In this document: positions 1-8,921 of the stretch, one piece after another
How the letters are laid out: every line of letters begins with the position of its first letter
Position numbering within the stretch: position 1 is the stretch's first letter
Source: Poriferisulfidus sp963668445
Lineage (GTDB): Bacteria > Pseudomonadota > Gammaproteobacteria > Poriferisulfidales > Poriferisulfidaceae
NCBI GenBank assembly: GCA_963668445.1
Contig: OY764335.1
Span: 1,674,001-1,738,000 of the forward strand
DNA: 64,000 nt
Direction: 5' to 3'
Translations under genes and position numbers: made by a program
The notes under the pieces: generated by a model
Databases searched by the model: none
Seen by the model: only the letters and a program-made list of their open reading frames with translations
What the model was told of the DNA's origin: nothing

Positions 1-345
1 GAAGGCACCCGATACGAACGACAGCAGAAACACGATAGACGGCAGCGCCATCCGCTTGCGGCGCGTGAAATATTCCGCCAGCAACCAAGACAGGCCTGCT
101 AGGACGAGCGCCGCATGCAGTTCATGTTCCGCCTGCCGGGAAATCAGCCAGACTGCCGCCGCCAGCATCATGCCGCCGGCCACCACGACGAAGATGTCGT
201 TGAAGCCAGTGATCAGGCGAACATGCTCGGAATCCGCAATCGGCGCGCCGCGCCGCGCCGCGATATGCTCGCGAAAGGCGCGCATCTGATCGGCCTGAAG
301 AATCCCGGATTCCACGGCATCGTTCAAATCTTCATCGCTGTACAT
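1..345 (-). CDS. DUF2157-like membrane protein, C-terminus beyond window
   Basis: The gene starts at an ATG at 345, with a GAGG ribosome site a few bases upstream, and runs off the window after 115 codons. The first 45 residues are soluble and acidic (MYSDEDLNDAVESG...). Hydrophobic segments follow: one around FNDIFVVVAGGMMLAAAVWL, one around LHAALVLAGLSWLLAEYF, and a third beginning after a basic FTRRKR stretch. This soluble head followed by serial membrane helices fits predicted membrane proteins of the DUF2157 kind; I recall the family only loosely. It starts 41 bases after lpxA on the same strand and may be the last gene of that operon. Function is unknown. Confidence 0.6.
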   Translation of the reverse strand, partial: MYSDEDLNDAVESGILQADQMRAFREHIAARRGAPIADSEHVRLITGFNDIFVVVAGGMMLAAAVWLISRQAEHELHAALVLAGLSWLLAEYFTRRKRMALPSIVFLLSFVSGAF

Positions 346-386
346 CGAATTACCTCGCAACCGGAATCTTCGGCGTATCCGGATGA

Positions 387-1172
387 TTATTCCATCCCGT
401 TCTTCTCTTGCAGGATGCCGCGTTCGCTCGCCTCGATGAAGGCCTGCATGTGCGCGACGTCAGGATGCCGTTCGGCCAGTTGCCGGATCTCCTCCCCATG
501 CGGGTCGCCAGCCCGGCGAATCAATAGCCGGTAGGCGCGCCCCAGTGCTTCCATGGTTTCCTCTGAAAAATTGGCCCGGCGCAAGCCTTCTCGATTCAAG
601 CAGTAGAGGCGCGCCAAATTTCCTGCAGCCATGACGTACGGCGGCAGATCCTTGTTCAGCGCAGCGCCCATACCGCTGAACGCGTACCGTCCGATGCGGC
701 AGAACTGATGCACTAGCGTAAAGCCGCCCAGCGTTGCGTAGTCCTCAATCTGCACATGTCCTGCCAGCGTCGCGCCATTCGCCAGCGTCACGTGATCGCC
801 GATGACGCAATCGTGCGCGACATGCACGTAGGCCATAATCCAGTTATGGCTGCCGATGCGGGTGCAATTGCGGTCCAGCGCGGTGCCGCTGTTGAGCGTA
901 ACGAACTCTCGGATCGTGTTGTGATCGCCAATCTGCAGTTCGCTGTCCTCGCCAGCATACTTCTTGTCCTGCGGAATCTCGCCGATGGACGCAAACTGGA
1001 AAATCCGGTTGCCCGTCCCGATGGCGGTGCGGCCGGTGATGACGGCGTGCGGGCCGATCGTGGTCTTGGCGCCGATACGAACCTTCGGGCCGATGACGGC
1101 ATACGGCCCGATCTCGACCGACGGGTCAAGTTCCGCCCCGGCCTCGACGACAGCAGTCGGATGAATGCTCAA
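387..1172 (-). CDS. lpxA: UDP-N-acetylglucosamine acyltransferase LpxA
   Basis: Cytoplasmic acyltransferase that puts the first hydroxyacyl chain from acyl-ACP onto UDP-GlcNAc, the first step of lipid A synthesis. The 261 residues show hexapeptide repeats of a left-handed beta helix from the N-terminus, then the catalytic region HVAHDCVIGDHVTLANGATL, whose first histidine matches E. coli His125. The VHQFCRIG and PPYVMAAGN motifs follow, then a helical C-terminal domain. Length and motif order match the family throughout. It follows fabZ by 9 bases, the usual order lpxD-fabZ-lpxA. The lpxB gene that normally comes next is not present; a membrane protein gene follows instead. Confidence 0.97.
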   Translation of the reverse strand: MSIHPTAVVEAGAELDPSVEIGPYAVIGPKVRIGAKTTIGPHAVITGRTAIGTGNRIFQFASIGEIPQDKKYAGEDSELQIGDHNTIREFVTLNSGTALDRNCTRIGSHNWIMAYVHVAHDCVIGDHVTLANGATLAGHVQIEDYATLGGFTLVHQFCRIGRYAFSGMGAALNKDLPPYVMAAGNLARLYCLNREGLRRANFSEETMEALGRAYRLLIRRAGDPHGEEIRQLAERHPDVAHMQAFIEASERGILQEKNGME

Positions 1173-1181
1173 GGCGGCCCG

Positions 1182-1649
1182 TCAAGGTTGCGCGACCGGC
1201 GGCACGTCCTTGAACATGCACATCAGCTTGGCCGCAACCACCAACTGCCCATCCACCGTCACGGATGCATTGAACGAAGCGCACCGCTGGCGCATCCACA
1301 GCATTTCCACATCCAGCAGCATCTGATCGCCCGGCCGCACCTGCTTTTTGAAGCGGGCATCATCAACGCCGACCAGCATGTACAGAAGCGGATGCTCGCT
1401 TTTCGGGCAGCATTCCGGCGATTTGAACACCAGCAACCCCGATGCCTGCGCGATCACTTCCAGCACCAGCACGCCGGGGAAGACCGGCTGTTCCGGGAAA
1501 TGCCCTTGGAAACAGGGCTCGTCCACTGTCACGTTCTTGATTGCCCGGATGCTCTTGCCCGGCTCCAGTTCTAGCACGCGGTCCACCAGAAGAAACGGGT
1601 ACCGATGCGGCAGCAGCCGCTGGATTTCCTGAATATCAAAACCTGACAT
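1182..1649 (-). CDS. fabZ: 3-hydroxyacyl-ACP dehydratase FabZ
   Basis: Cytoplasmic dehydratase that converts 3-hydroxyacyl-ACP to the 2-enoyl form in fatty acid elongation; it competes with LpxA and LpxD for hydroxyacyl-ACP, so linkage to them makes sense. The 155-residue protein begins MSGFDIQEIQRLLPHRYPFL. The HRYPFLLVDRV helix and the GHFPEQPVFPGVLVLEVIAQ segment carry the catalytic His and Glu of the hot-dog fold. The frame stays open upstream, but the ATG at 1649 is chosen because it overlaps the lpxD stop (TAATG) and gives the family length. Translation is probably coupled to lpxD. Confidence 0.97.
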   Translation of the reverse strand: MSGFDIQEIQRLLPHRYPFLLVDRVLELEPGKSIRAIKNVTVDEPCFQGHFPEQPVFPGVLVLEVIAQASGLLVFKSPECCPKSEHPLLYMLVGVDDARFKKQVRPGDQMLLDVEMLWMRQRCASFNASVTVDGQLVVAAKLMCMFKDVPPVAQP

Positions 1650-2662
1650 TACGCAGCATCCTCTTTCTTGAGCGCCCGCACAATCCGATCCAGTTCCTTG
1701 AACCGTGCCACATTGCGCAACCAAACGGCGTTCTCCTGAATGGCCGTCCCTGAACTGTACACGCCGGCCTGCGCCAGCGTCCGGCTCGCCTTGGACATGC
1801 CGGTCACCACCACGCCATCCGCGAGTTCCACATGCCCCTGCACTCCGGCCGCGCCCCCGATCTGGCAACAGCGCCCGATGGTCGCACTCCCGGCAATACC
1901 GGCATTCCCGGCAATGGCCGTATGGTCTCCGATGCGTACATTATGGGCGATCTGAACTTGGTTATCAATTTTAACACCACAGCCGACCACTGTGTCGTCC
2001 AGCATGCCCCGATCGATGGTCGCGTTGGCCCCGATTTCGCAATCGTCGCCGATGCGCACGCTGCCTTGATGCCGCAGTTTAACCCAGCGGCGCTCTTCAT
2101 GGGCATAGCCGAAGCCGTCCGAGCCTACCACGGCGCCCGGCCATATTTCGACGCGGTCCCCCAAACGGACGCCGGGCATGAGCGTCACCCGGGCATGCAG
2201 CCGGCAAGCTTCGCCCACGGCCACGTCCTCGCCAATCACGCAGTGCTCCCCCAAGCTGCTTCGGGCGCCGATGCGCACGCGCGCTCCGATGATGCAGCCG
2301 GGCCCGACCCGCACCGGATGCGCCAGTCGCGCCGTCTCGTCCACGCGGGCATCCGCATCGATGGCGTGCACGACTTCCGGCACCGGATACAGCGCCTGCA
2401 AGGCCTTCGCCATGCCCAAATACGGATCGCCGCAGACCAGCGCGGGCGCAGGGCATTCCGTTTGGTCCGCTTCGCGCAGCAGCACGGCGCCCGCCTGCGT
2501 CTGCCTCAGATCGTCCCGGTGCCGGGCGTGGCTGTAGAAGCATAGGGAACCCGGCCCGGCAGCCCGCAAGGAAGCCGCATGGTCGATGCGAACATTGGGA
2601 TCTGGCGGCGGGGCCGCAAGCCGCGCGCCGGTGATGTCCGCGATCTGACTCAGAGTCAGCAC
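1649..2662 (-). CDS. lpxD: UDP-3-O-(3-hydroxyacyl)glucosamine N-acyltransferase LpxD
   Basis: Third enzyme of lipid A synthesis; it N-acylates UDP-3-O-acylglucosamine from hydroxyacyl-ACP. The 337 residues have the usual N-terminal uridine-binding domain (about 1-100) followed by hexapeptide repeats. The segment NATIDRGMLDDTVVG then QIAHNVRIGDHTAIAG contains the catalytic histidine, and a C-terminal helix closes the chain. The start is a GTG at 2662. It lies 13 bases after skp and its stop overlaps the fabZ start by one base. Order and length are those of the conserved envelope operon. Confidence 0.96.
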   Translation of the reverse strand: MLTLSQIADITGARLAAPPPDPNVRIDHAASLRAAGPGSLCFYSHARHRDDLRQTQAGAVLLREADQTECPAPALVCGDPYLGMAKALQALYPVPEVVHAIDADARVDETARLAHPVRVGPGCIIGARVRIGARSSLGEHCVIGEDVAVGEACRLHARVTLMPGVRLGDRVEIWPGAVVGSDGFGYAHEERRWVKLRHQGSVRIGDDCEIGANATIDRGMLDDTVVGCGVKIDNQVQIAHNVRIGDHTAIAGNAGIAGSATIGRCCQIGGAAGVQGHVELADGVVVTGMSKASRTLAQAGVYSSGTAIQENAVWLRNVARFKELDRIVRALKKEDAA

Positions 2663-2675
2663 ACGGCACCCGAGC

Positions 2676-3191
2676 TTATGGATTGCTCAGTTTTTTGAGC
2701 ACTCGTTCCGTAATGTCGATGCGCTTGCTGGCGTACAGCGTGACAGCCTGCGTGAACACCAGATCGAAACCGTCCGCACTTGCAATCTCCGACACAACCA
2801 CATTGATTTTTTCTTGCAGCTTGCCCAACTCCTCATTGCGGCGAATCGCAAGATCCTCGCGCACTTCTTCTCGCTCGCGCACAAAATCGCGTTTGCGGCG
2901 CTGGATGTCGCGGTCCGCTTCCGCACGGCGCTCCTCCGACATGACATCGCTGTCCTTCGCCAGATCCTTCTCCAGCTGGGCGATCTCCTCGTGCATCTTT
3001 TCCAACTGCTTGTTGCGGGGGGCAAATTCGTTCTGCAATTTCTGGCGGGCCGCCACGGCCTGCGGCGAGTCTTCCAGCAACCGCCCGACATCGACGAATC
3101 CGATCTTGGTGCTTTGCGCCGCCGCAAGACCGCTGGCGGAACCCAGCACCAAGCCTGCAACGCAGGCCCAAAAGGCAAGTGGCTTATTCAT
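2676..3191 (-). CDS. skp: Periplasmic chaperone Skp/OmpH
   Basis: Periplasmic holdase chaperone that carries unfolded outer membrane proteins to the Bam complex. The chain opens with a signal peptide (MNKPLAFWACVAGLVLGSAS, cleaved near AAA-QS), then a short beta segment KIGFVDVGRLLEDSP, then about 90 charged residues (Q, E, K, R) forming the coiled-coil tentacles, and ends with DLVFTQAVTLYASKRIDIT, a typical OmpH ending. Two further ATG codons lie at 3200 and 3197; 3191 is preferred because it has a GGA spaced 8 bases away and gives a clean signal peptide. It follows bamA by about 40 bases. Confidence 0.93.
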   Translation of the reverse strand: MNKPLAFWACVAGLVLGSASGLAAAQSTKIGFVDVGRLLEDSPQAVAARQKLQNEFAPRNKQLEKMHEEIAQLEKDLAKDSDVMSEERRAEADRDIQRRKRDFVREREEVREDLAIRRNEELGKLQEKINVVVSEIASADGFDLVFTQAVTLYASKRIDITERVLKKLSNP

Positions 3192-3228
3192 TGGCATCAT
3201 CCGGACGGCGCCTATTGTACAGGTTTTT

Positions 3229-5586
3229 CTACAGCGAGCCGAGGTTGAACTGGAAGGACTCCGTCTCGTCGAACTCCTGATCGTTGATCGGCAGCGACAG
3301 GCTCACGGAAACGCCGCCCAGAGGCGACAGCCAGGAAATGCCGATGCCCAGCGAACCGCGCAGGCTGTCCGCTTCAAAATCGCTGGCCTCCTCGAACACG
3401 TAGCCCGAGTCCAGAAACGCCGTGCCGCGCAGGTTGGCCTCGTCGATGAACGGCACCGGGAACGACAGTTCCAGCGAGTAGGCCATCTTCAGGTTGCCGC
3501 CAAACGGGTCGCCGTAGTAGTCGCGGGGGCCCAGCGTATTGACTTCGTAGCCGCGCACCGAGCGCGGGCCGCCCACCACGAACTTCTGCGAGAACGGCAG
3601 GTCGTTGGTGTCGCCGTAGCCGTCGCCGTAGGCGACCTCGCCCTTCACCAAGAACGACAGGTCGTCGCTCAGCGCCACGTACTCCTCCTGCAAATACGCC
3701 AGCGTGAAGTATTCCAGGCCGCTTCCCGGCAGAGTCCCCAGCGCCGTCACTTGGCGCAGCGAGCCGGAACGGGTGAACAGGCTGCGGTCGCGCGTGTCGT
3801 AGGCGAACGAGCCGAGCAGCGTCACGTTGTTGTAGGTCGCCTCGCAATAGACGGGCGCGTCCTGCTTATTGTCAGGGCTCCGCGTACTTTCGGTTCTGCA
3901 ATCCCCGTCATTGGCGTGCAGGAAGTCGAGCACTCGCGGCGCGGTGCCGTAGAAGGCGTCGAAATTGACGCGCTGGAAGCGCGCCGAGACCGTGAACGTG
4001 CTGTCGTCGGCGATCGGGATGCCGTAGGTCAGATAGGAGAGGAAATCGCGCGACTCGTAGTCCGAGCGGTTATCGGACTCTTCCGTATCGACCTTGCGCG
4101 TACTGATGCCGAAACCGCGGCTGACGCCATTGATGGTGTAGTACGGATTATGGAAGTCGAACGAGTAGCGCGTCGAGGTCTCGCTGTTGTCGAAATGGAA
4201 GCCGACCCGGTTGCCGCTGCCCAGGAAGTTCTCCTGCTCCACGCCTGCGGCCAGCGACAGCCCGCTGCCGCTGCTGAAGCCGGCGCCCGCCGTGAAGTTG
4301 CCGGCCAGGCGCTCGGTGACCGTGATGACGATGTCCACCTGGTCGTCGGTGCCCGGCACGCGCTTCTGCTCGATCTCCACCGATTCGATGTAATCCAAGC
4401 GCTGCAGGCGGTGGCGCGAGCGCTCCAGCTGCGGCGTCGACAGCCAGCTGCCCTCCATCTGGCGGAGTTCACGGCGCAGCACTTCGTCCAGCGTCGTCCG
4501 GTTGCCGATGATGTCGATGCGCCGCACATACGCCCGCTTGCCCGGATCGATGAAGAAGTTGATCGACACTTCGGCCTTCTCTTCGTCCATGTCGGTGATC
4601 GGGTTGACGTTCGCGAAGGAATAGCCGTCTTCACCCAACCGGGCAATCATCCGGTCGCGGGACGCTTGCGCCCGGGCACTGGAAAAGAATTCTCCGGCCT
4701 TGATGGTCAGCAGCGAGCTCAATTCCTCCGCCGGCACGATAAAGACACCCGACAACACCACTTCGCGCACCATGAAGCGCGGGCCTTCCTGCACATGCAC
4801 CGTGATGTAGATGCCCTCCCGATCCGGACTCAGGGAGATCTGCGCCGAATCCACCTTGAACTGCAGGAACCCCCGGTTCATGTAAAACGCGCCCAGGCGC
4901 TCGAGGTCGCCGGACAGCTCCAGCTTCGAATATTTCCCGGAATTGCCCAGCAGGTCGTACCAGTCGGGCGGCCCGGACTTGAACAGTTCCAGCAGCCGTT
5001 CTTCGGAATACGCCGCATTGCCAATGATGTGCACCTGCTTGATCGTCGCCGGCTCGCCTTCCTCCACATTAATGTTGATGGCGACCCTGTTGTCCTCCCG
5101 ATCTTCCACGACGACCGCCACTTCCGCGTTGTAGCGTCCCTGCGCATGGTACTGCTGCAAGATCTCCTTGTTGAGACGGTCCAGCAGGGACTTGTCGTAG
5201 ATGCGCCCAGCCGCAATGCCAGCGTCTTCCAGCACCTTTTCCAGATCCTCGTCCTTGATGATCGACAGGCCCGAGAAGTTGATCTCGGTGATGGCCGGAC
5301 GCTCTACCAGTTTGATGATCAGCACATTGCCGCGGCGGGACACCTCCACATTGCTGAACAGCTGGGTCTTGAACAGGGCCCGCACCAGATCGCCGGAGCG
5401 TTCGCTATCGAATTCTTCGCCGACTTCTACGGGCAGGTGGGTGAAGACGGTCGCCGCATCCAGCCGCTGCAGCCCTTGCAGTTCAATATCTTCCACCACG
5501 AACGCGAACGCGTTCGGGGCGGCCAGCAGCAAGACCAAGCAACCCCCAAGCCAAGGCGCTTTTGAGTTTCGCGTTATCGGCTGCAT
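3229..5586 (-). CDS. bamA: Outer membrane protein assembly factor BamA
   Basis: Central beta-barrel subunit of the machine that folds and inserts outer membrane proteins. A signal peptide (through about residue 28, ending NAFA) is followed by FVVEDIELQGLQ, the start of POTRA 1. Four more POTRA domains extend to about residue 420, and a C-terminal barrel ends in a phenylalanine-containing strand. The family motif VRGYE is seen in the barrel after VVGGPRS. ATG 5586 is chosen because GGAG lies 9 bases upstream; ATG 5592 would overlap the rseP stop as ATGA and is the main alternative. The 785 residues match the usual length. Confidence 0.97.
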   Translation of the reverse strand: MQPITRNSKAPWLGGCLVLLLAAPNAFAFVVEDIELQGLQRLDAATVFTHLPVEVGEEFDSERSGDLVRALFKTQLFSNVEVSRRGNVLIIKLVERPAITEINFSGLSIIKDEDLEKVLEDAGIAAGRIYDKSLLDRLNKEILQQYHAQGRYNAEVAVVVEDREDNRVAININVEEGEPATIKQVHIIGNAAYSEERLLELFKSGPPDWYDLLGNSGKYSKLELSGDLERLGAFYMNRGFLQFKVDSAQISLSPDREGIYITVHVQEGPRFMVREVVLSGVFIVPAEELSSLLTIKAGEFFSSARAQASRDRMIARLGEDGYSFANVNPITDMDEEKAEVSINFFIDPGKRAYVRRIDIIGNRTTLDEVLRRELRQMEGSWLSTPQLERSRHRLQRLDYIESVEIEQKRVPGTDDQVDIVITVTERLAGNFTAGAGFSSGSGLSLAAGVEQENFLGSGNRVGFHFDNSETSTRYSFDFHNPYYTINGVSRGFGISTRKVDTEESDNRSDYESRDFLSYLTYGIPIADDSTFTVSARFQRVNFDAFYGTAPRVLDFLHANDGDCRTESTRSPDNKQDAPVYCEATYNNVTLLGSFAYDTRDRSLFTRSGSLRQVTALGTLPGSGLEYFTLAYLQEEYVALSDDLSFLVKGEVAYGDGYGDTNDLPFSQKFVVGGPRSVRGYEVNTLGPRDYYGDPFGGNLKMAYSLELSFPVPFIDEANLRGTAFLDSGYVFEEASDFEADSLRGSLGIGISWLSPLGGVSVSLSLPINDQEFDETESFQFNLGSL

Positions 5587-5588
5587 GA

Positions 5589-6947
5589 TCATCCACTCCA
5601 CAATCGGGCAAGATCATTGTACAAGGCCAGACTCATCAATGCCACAAGCATGGCCATGCCGACGCGCTGCCCGACGTGCTCGACCTGCGGCGGCAACGGT
5701 CGCCGGGTCATCGCTTCGATGGCGCAAAACACCAGTCCGCCGCCATCCAGCACCGGCACCGGCAGCAGATTCAAGATGCCGAGGCTGACGCTGAGCAAGG
5801 CCAGCATGGACAGGAACGCAGCAGTGCCCAGCAGCGCCGAATTGCCGGCGAACTCGGCAATCCCGACCGGCCCGCTGATATTGCGCAGCGAAGCGCCGCC
5901 CGTCAGGAGTTCGCCGATCACGCGCACCGTCAGCACGCTGATGTCCCAAGTCCGCTCCGCCCCCAGCTTCAGGCTCTGCCCCAGCGGATAGCTGACTTCG
6001 ATGCGCAGCCGCTCCGCCAGGTCCGAATCCCAATGCGGGAGAATGCCCAATCGCCCGTACGGCGCATCCGGCGGCCCTTCCGCCTGCGTCCGCACGGAAT
6101 GCTGCACGCGCCGGCCGTCCCGTTCGATCTCCAAGAGGATATGCTGCCCGGGGCGGGCGCGGACGTACGCCGTCAAGCCCGCCCATGCGTCGACCGGCCT
6201 GCCGTCGAGGCTGAGGATGCGATCGCCAGGCTGCAGCCCGGCCGCGGCCGCCGGCGATTCCGCCACCGTCTCGCCGACCACTGGCGCCGACGTGGCCCGC
6301 AACGGCTGCATGCCGAGCGTTGCGAAGATGTCCTCGTTCTCCAGAATGCCCTCGACGCGCAGCGTGGGATAGGCCAGGCTATCGTCGGCGCGGCGCACTT
6401 CCAGCGGAATCGTGCCGTCGCGCATCGCCGAACTCAGCAGCAGCGTGAGGCTTTCTTGCCACGTCGCAATCGGCTGCCCGTCCACCGCCAGGATCTCGTC
6501 GCCGGTCCGCACATCCGCCATAGCCGCCGGCAAGTCCTCCGCCACATAGCCGATCAGCGGACGCCGGCCGACTTCGCCGGTCATGAACACGAACGAGTAG
6601 ATTAGAAATGCCAGCAGCAGGTTGGCAAGCGGCCCCGCAGCGATGATCGCCATGCGCTGATGCCATGGTCGGCCGGAAAACTCCTCCGCCATCAGCGCCT
6701 CGGGGACCTCCTCGCCGTCGCGCCGGTCGAGCATCTTGACGTAGCCTCCCAGCGGCCAAGCCGCAACGACCCATTCCGTGCGGGAACTCGGCGACATATA
6801 GCGCAACAGCGGCCGCCCGAAGCCGATCGAGAAGCGCAGTACGCGCACCCCGTAGCGACGCGCCACCCAATAGTGCCCGTACTCATGGAAAGCCACCAGC
6901 ACCGAGATGGCCAGCAGAAACGCCGCGATGCTCACCAGAAGGGTCAT
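5589..6947 (-). CDS. rseP: Site-2 protease RseP
   Basis: Inner membrane zinc metalloprotease that cleaves the anti-sigma factor RseA within the membrane during the sigma-E envelope stress response. The 452 residues show the zinc motif HEYGH at residues 21-25 in the first membrane helix, two PDZ domains in the middle (around LIGYVAEDLPAA and PVVGETVAESPAAAAGL), and the second active-site motif NLLPVPVLDGGG near residue 390 in a later helix. Start ATG 6947 overlaps the dxr stop by four bases. Location next to bamA and skp fits a role in outer membrane quality control. Confidence 0.96.
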   Translation of the reverse strand: MTLLVSIAAFLLAISVLVAFHEYGHYWVARRYGVRVLRFSIGFGRPLLRYMSPSSRTEWVVAAWPLGGYVKMLDRRDGEEVPEALMAEEFSGRPWHQRMAIIAAGPLANLLLAFLIYSFVFMTGEVGRRPLIGYVAEDLPAAMADVRTGDEILAVDGQPIATWQESLTLLLSSAMRDGTIPLEVRRADDSLAYPTLRVEGILENEDIFATLGMQPLRATSAPVVGETVAESPAAAAGLQPGDRILSLDGRPVDAWAGLTAYVRARPGQHILLEIERDGRRVQHSVRTQAEGPPDAPYGRLGILPHWDSDLAERLRIEVSYPLGQSLKLGAERTWDISVLTVRVIGELLTGGASLRNISGPVGIAEFAGNSALLGTAAFLSMLALLSVSLGILNLLPVPVLDGGGLVFCAIEAMTRRPLPPQVEHVGQRVGMAMLVALMSLALYNDLARLWSG

Positions 6948-8101
6948 ACAGCCTCCATGGCGGCTTGGGCGCAGGTGCGGGCCTCCCCGTCCGTCGCAAT
7001 GATTTCGTCCATGCTGGAAACCGCATCCGGCGGAACGGCGTCCAGCACCCGCGCCACCACTTCGGCGATTTGCGGAAACCGGATGCGCTCGCGCAGAAAG
7101 GCATCGACCGCCACTTCATTGGCGGCATTCAGGACGATCGGAGTCCGGCCGCCCGTCTCCAGCGCCTGCCGCGCCAACTCCAGACACGGGTAGCGTCCCG
7201 GCTGCGGCGGTGCCCAATTGAGCGGCGCACACGTCGCCAAGTCCAGCGCCTGCGCTCCAGAAGCCCGCCGCTGCGGCCCGAACAGCGCGTAGCTGATGGG
7301 CACCCGCATGTCGGCCGGGCCCAAGTGCGCCAAGGTCGAGCCGTCGCGCAGGGTGACCAAGGCATGCACCAGCGACTCGGGATGGATCAGCACGTCAATG
7401 CGTTCGGACGTCAAGTCGAACAGCCAATGCGCCTCGATCACCTCCAAGCCCTTGTTCATCATGGTGGCCGAATCCACCGAAATCTTGCGGCCCATCTTCC
7501 AATTCGGGTGCGCGCAGGCCTGATCGGGCGTCACCGTTTCCAGTTCTTTCAGCGGCATCTCGCGGAACGGCCCGCCCGAAGCCGTCAGCACCGCCCGCTC
7601 AATCAGGGACGGATCCGTCTGGGCCAAGCACTGGAACAGCGCGTTGTGCTCGCTGTCCACCGGCACCAGTTCGCACGCATGAGCCCGCACCTCGTCCATG
7701 AACAGCTGCCCGCCAGCCACCAGCGCCTCCTTGTTGGCCAGCAGCACCCGCCGACCGGCCCGAACCGCCGCCAGCGTCGGCCGCATCCCGGCCATGCCCA
7801 CGATGCCCGCCATCACGCAATCCGCAGCTGTATCTCCGGCCAGTGCGCATAATTCGTCCTCGCCCTGCAGCACCTCGACATCCAGTCCCTCCCGGTCCGC
7901 CGCATCGCGCAGGCATTGCGCGGCCTCCGGATCCTGCAGCGCGGCGTAGCGGGGCCGATGGCGGCGGCATTGCTCCAGCAGCGCTTCGTGGCGCGTACGT
8001 GCCGCCAGCCCATGCACATGTACATGTTCGGGATGGCGGGCCGCCAAATCCAGCGTATTGACGCCGACCGTCCCCGTCGAACCTAAAATCGTAAGCCGCA
8101 T
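6944..8101 (-). CDS. dxr: 1-deoxy-D-xylulose 5-phosphate reductoisomerase
   Basis: Second enzyme of the MEP pathway; it converts DXP to MEP with NADPH and supplies isoprenoids for undecaprenyl phosphate and quinones. The chain starts MRLTILGSTGTVGVNTLDL, the NADPH-binding glycine loop. LLANKEALVAGG and the EHNALFQCL segment carry the metal and substrate residues, and SVDSATMMNKGLEVIEA is the family signature. The frame remains open upstream, but the ATG at 8101 places the glycine loop at the N-terminus and leaves 4 bases after cdsA. The 385-residue length is typical. Confidence 0.96.
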   Translation of the reverse strand: MRLTILGSTGTVGVNTLDLAARHPEHVHVHGLAARTRHEALLEQCRRHRPRYAALQDPEAAQCLRDAADREGLDVEVLQGEDELCALAGDTAADCVMAGIVGMAGMRPTLAAVRAGRRVLLANKEALVAGGQLFMDEVRAHACELVPVDSEHNALFQCLAQTDPSLIERAVLTASGGPFREMPLKELETVTPDQACAHPNWKMGRKISVDSATMMNKGLEVIEAHWLFDLTSERIDVLIHPESLVHALVTLRDGSTLAHLGPADMRVPISYALFGPQRRASGAQALDLATCAPLNWAPPQPGRYPCLELARQALETGGRTPIVLNAANEVAVDAFLRERIRFPQIAEVVARVLDAVPPDAVSSMDEIIATDGEARTCAQAAMEAV

Positions 8102-8105
8102 CGCC

Positions 8106-8921
8106 CTATAATAACCCCATTCGCTCCAAACCCGACAAACCCAGCGCAAATACGGGCGCCGTACCCAACAGGCCGTCGAAGCGATCCAGCGCCCCGCCAT
8201 GCCCGGGCAGCAGCGTGCCGCTGTCCTTGACGCCTGCCCGCCGCTTGAGGCGGCTCGCCGCCAAATCGCCCACCACGCTGTAGCAGGCCGCCAGCAACAT
8301 CAGGCACGCCAAGTAGAACCACGCCGCCGGCGCCAACTCCAGCGCCCACGCGACCGGCACGCTCAGCACCGCCACGCCCGCCAGCGCGCCAACCAGACCC
8401 GCACGCGTTTTGCCAGGCGACAGTTCCGGCGCCAGCGGCGTACGGCCGTAGCGGCGCCCAATGCCGTAGGCCGCCGTATCCGCCATGGCCACCGTCGCCA
8501 CCAGAGCCAGCACCTGGCCGGTCGGCAACGCTGTCAGCACTTGATAGGCCACCGCCGCAGCGCACAGGCCCAGCGCGGTCAGCAGCCCCGTTTCGAAGCG
8601 CCCGCCGCCCGCCACGCCGACCAGGCCCAGCAGCAGCACGGTCCAAAGGCCTGCCGTCAGCCAGAGAAGCCCCGGCGGCACGGCCCCGGCCCACGCCAGT
8701 GTCCCGCCGGCGAGGAGGCTCGCCGCCAGCGCATACGCGCTCCGCCGCCAGCGGCGCAATCCCAGCAGCCCGGCCCATTCCCAGACCGTCGCCAAACACA
8801 GAAGCGCCACCAGCAGCCCCCACGGCCAAGGGCCGAAAGCCGTTTCGCGCAGACCCAGCGCCGCCAGCGCCGCCAGCGCCAAGGCAGTCGCCGTGATGAT
8901 GCGAGCATGCAGCCCGCTCAT
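8106..8921 (-). CDS. cdsA: Phosphatidate cytidylyltransferase CdsA
   Basis: Integral inner membrane enzyme that makes CDP-diacylglycerol from phosphatidate and CTP, the precursor of all phospholipids. The 271 residues are strongly hydrophobic with about eight membrane segments. The cytidylyltransferase signature lies near the end: a DTAAYGIGRRYGRTPLAPELSPGKT segment followed by GDLAASRLKRRAGVKDSGTLLPGHGG and DRFDGLLG. The start at 8921 makes an ATGA overlap with the uppS stop; the open frame extending further upstream is antisense-type sequence inside uppS. It is typical of its place in the operon. Confidence 0.95.
   Translation of the reverse strand: MSGLHARIITATALALAALAALGLRETAFGPWPWGLLVALLCLATVWEWAGLLGLRRWRRSAYALAASLLAGGTLAWAGAVPPGLLWLTAGLWTVLLLGLVGVAGGGRFETGLLTALGLCAAAVAYQVLTALPTGQVLALVATVAMADTAAYGIGRRYGRTPLAPELSPGKTRAGLVGALAGVAVLSVPVAWALELAPAAWFYLACLMLLAACYSVVGDLAASRLKRRAGVKDSGTLLPGHGGALDRFDGLLGTAPVFALGLSGLERMGLL

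Noticed and set aside
2683..5565. A 960-codon open frame on the plus strand opposite bamA and skp
   Set aside because: It is antisense to two clear genes, has no ribosome site and its composition (Arg, Gln, Ala, Val) is that of a GC-rich shadow frame.
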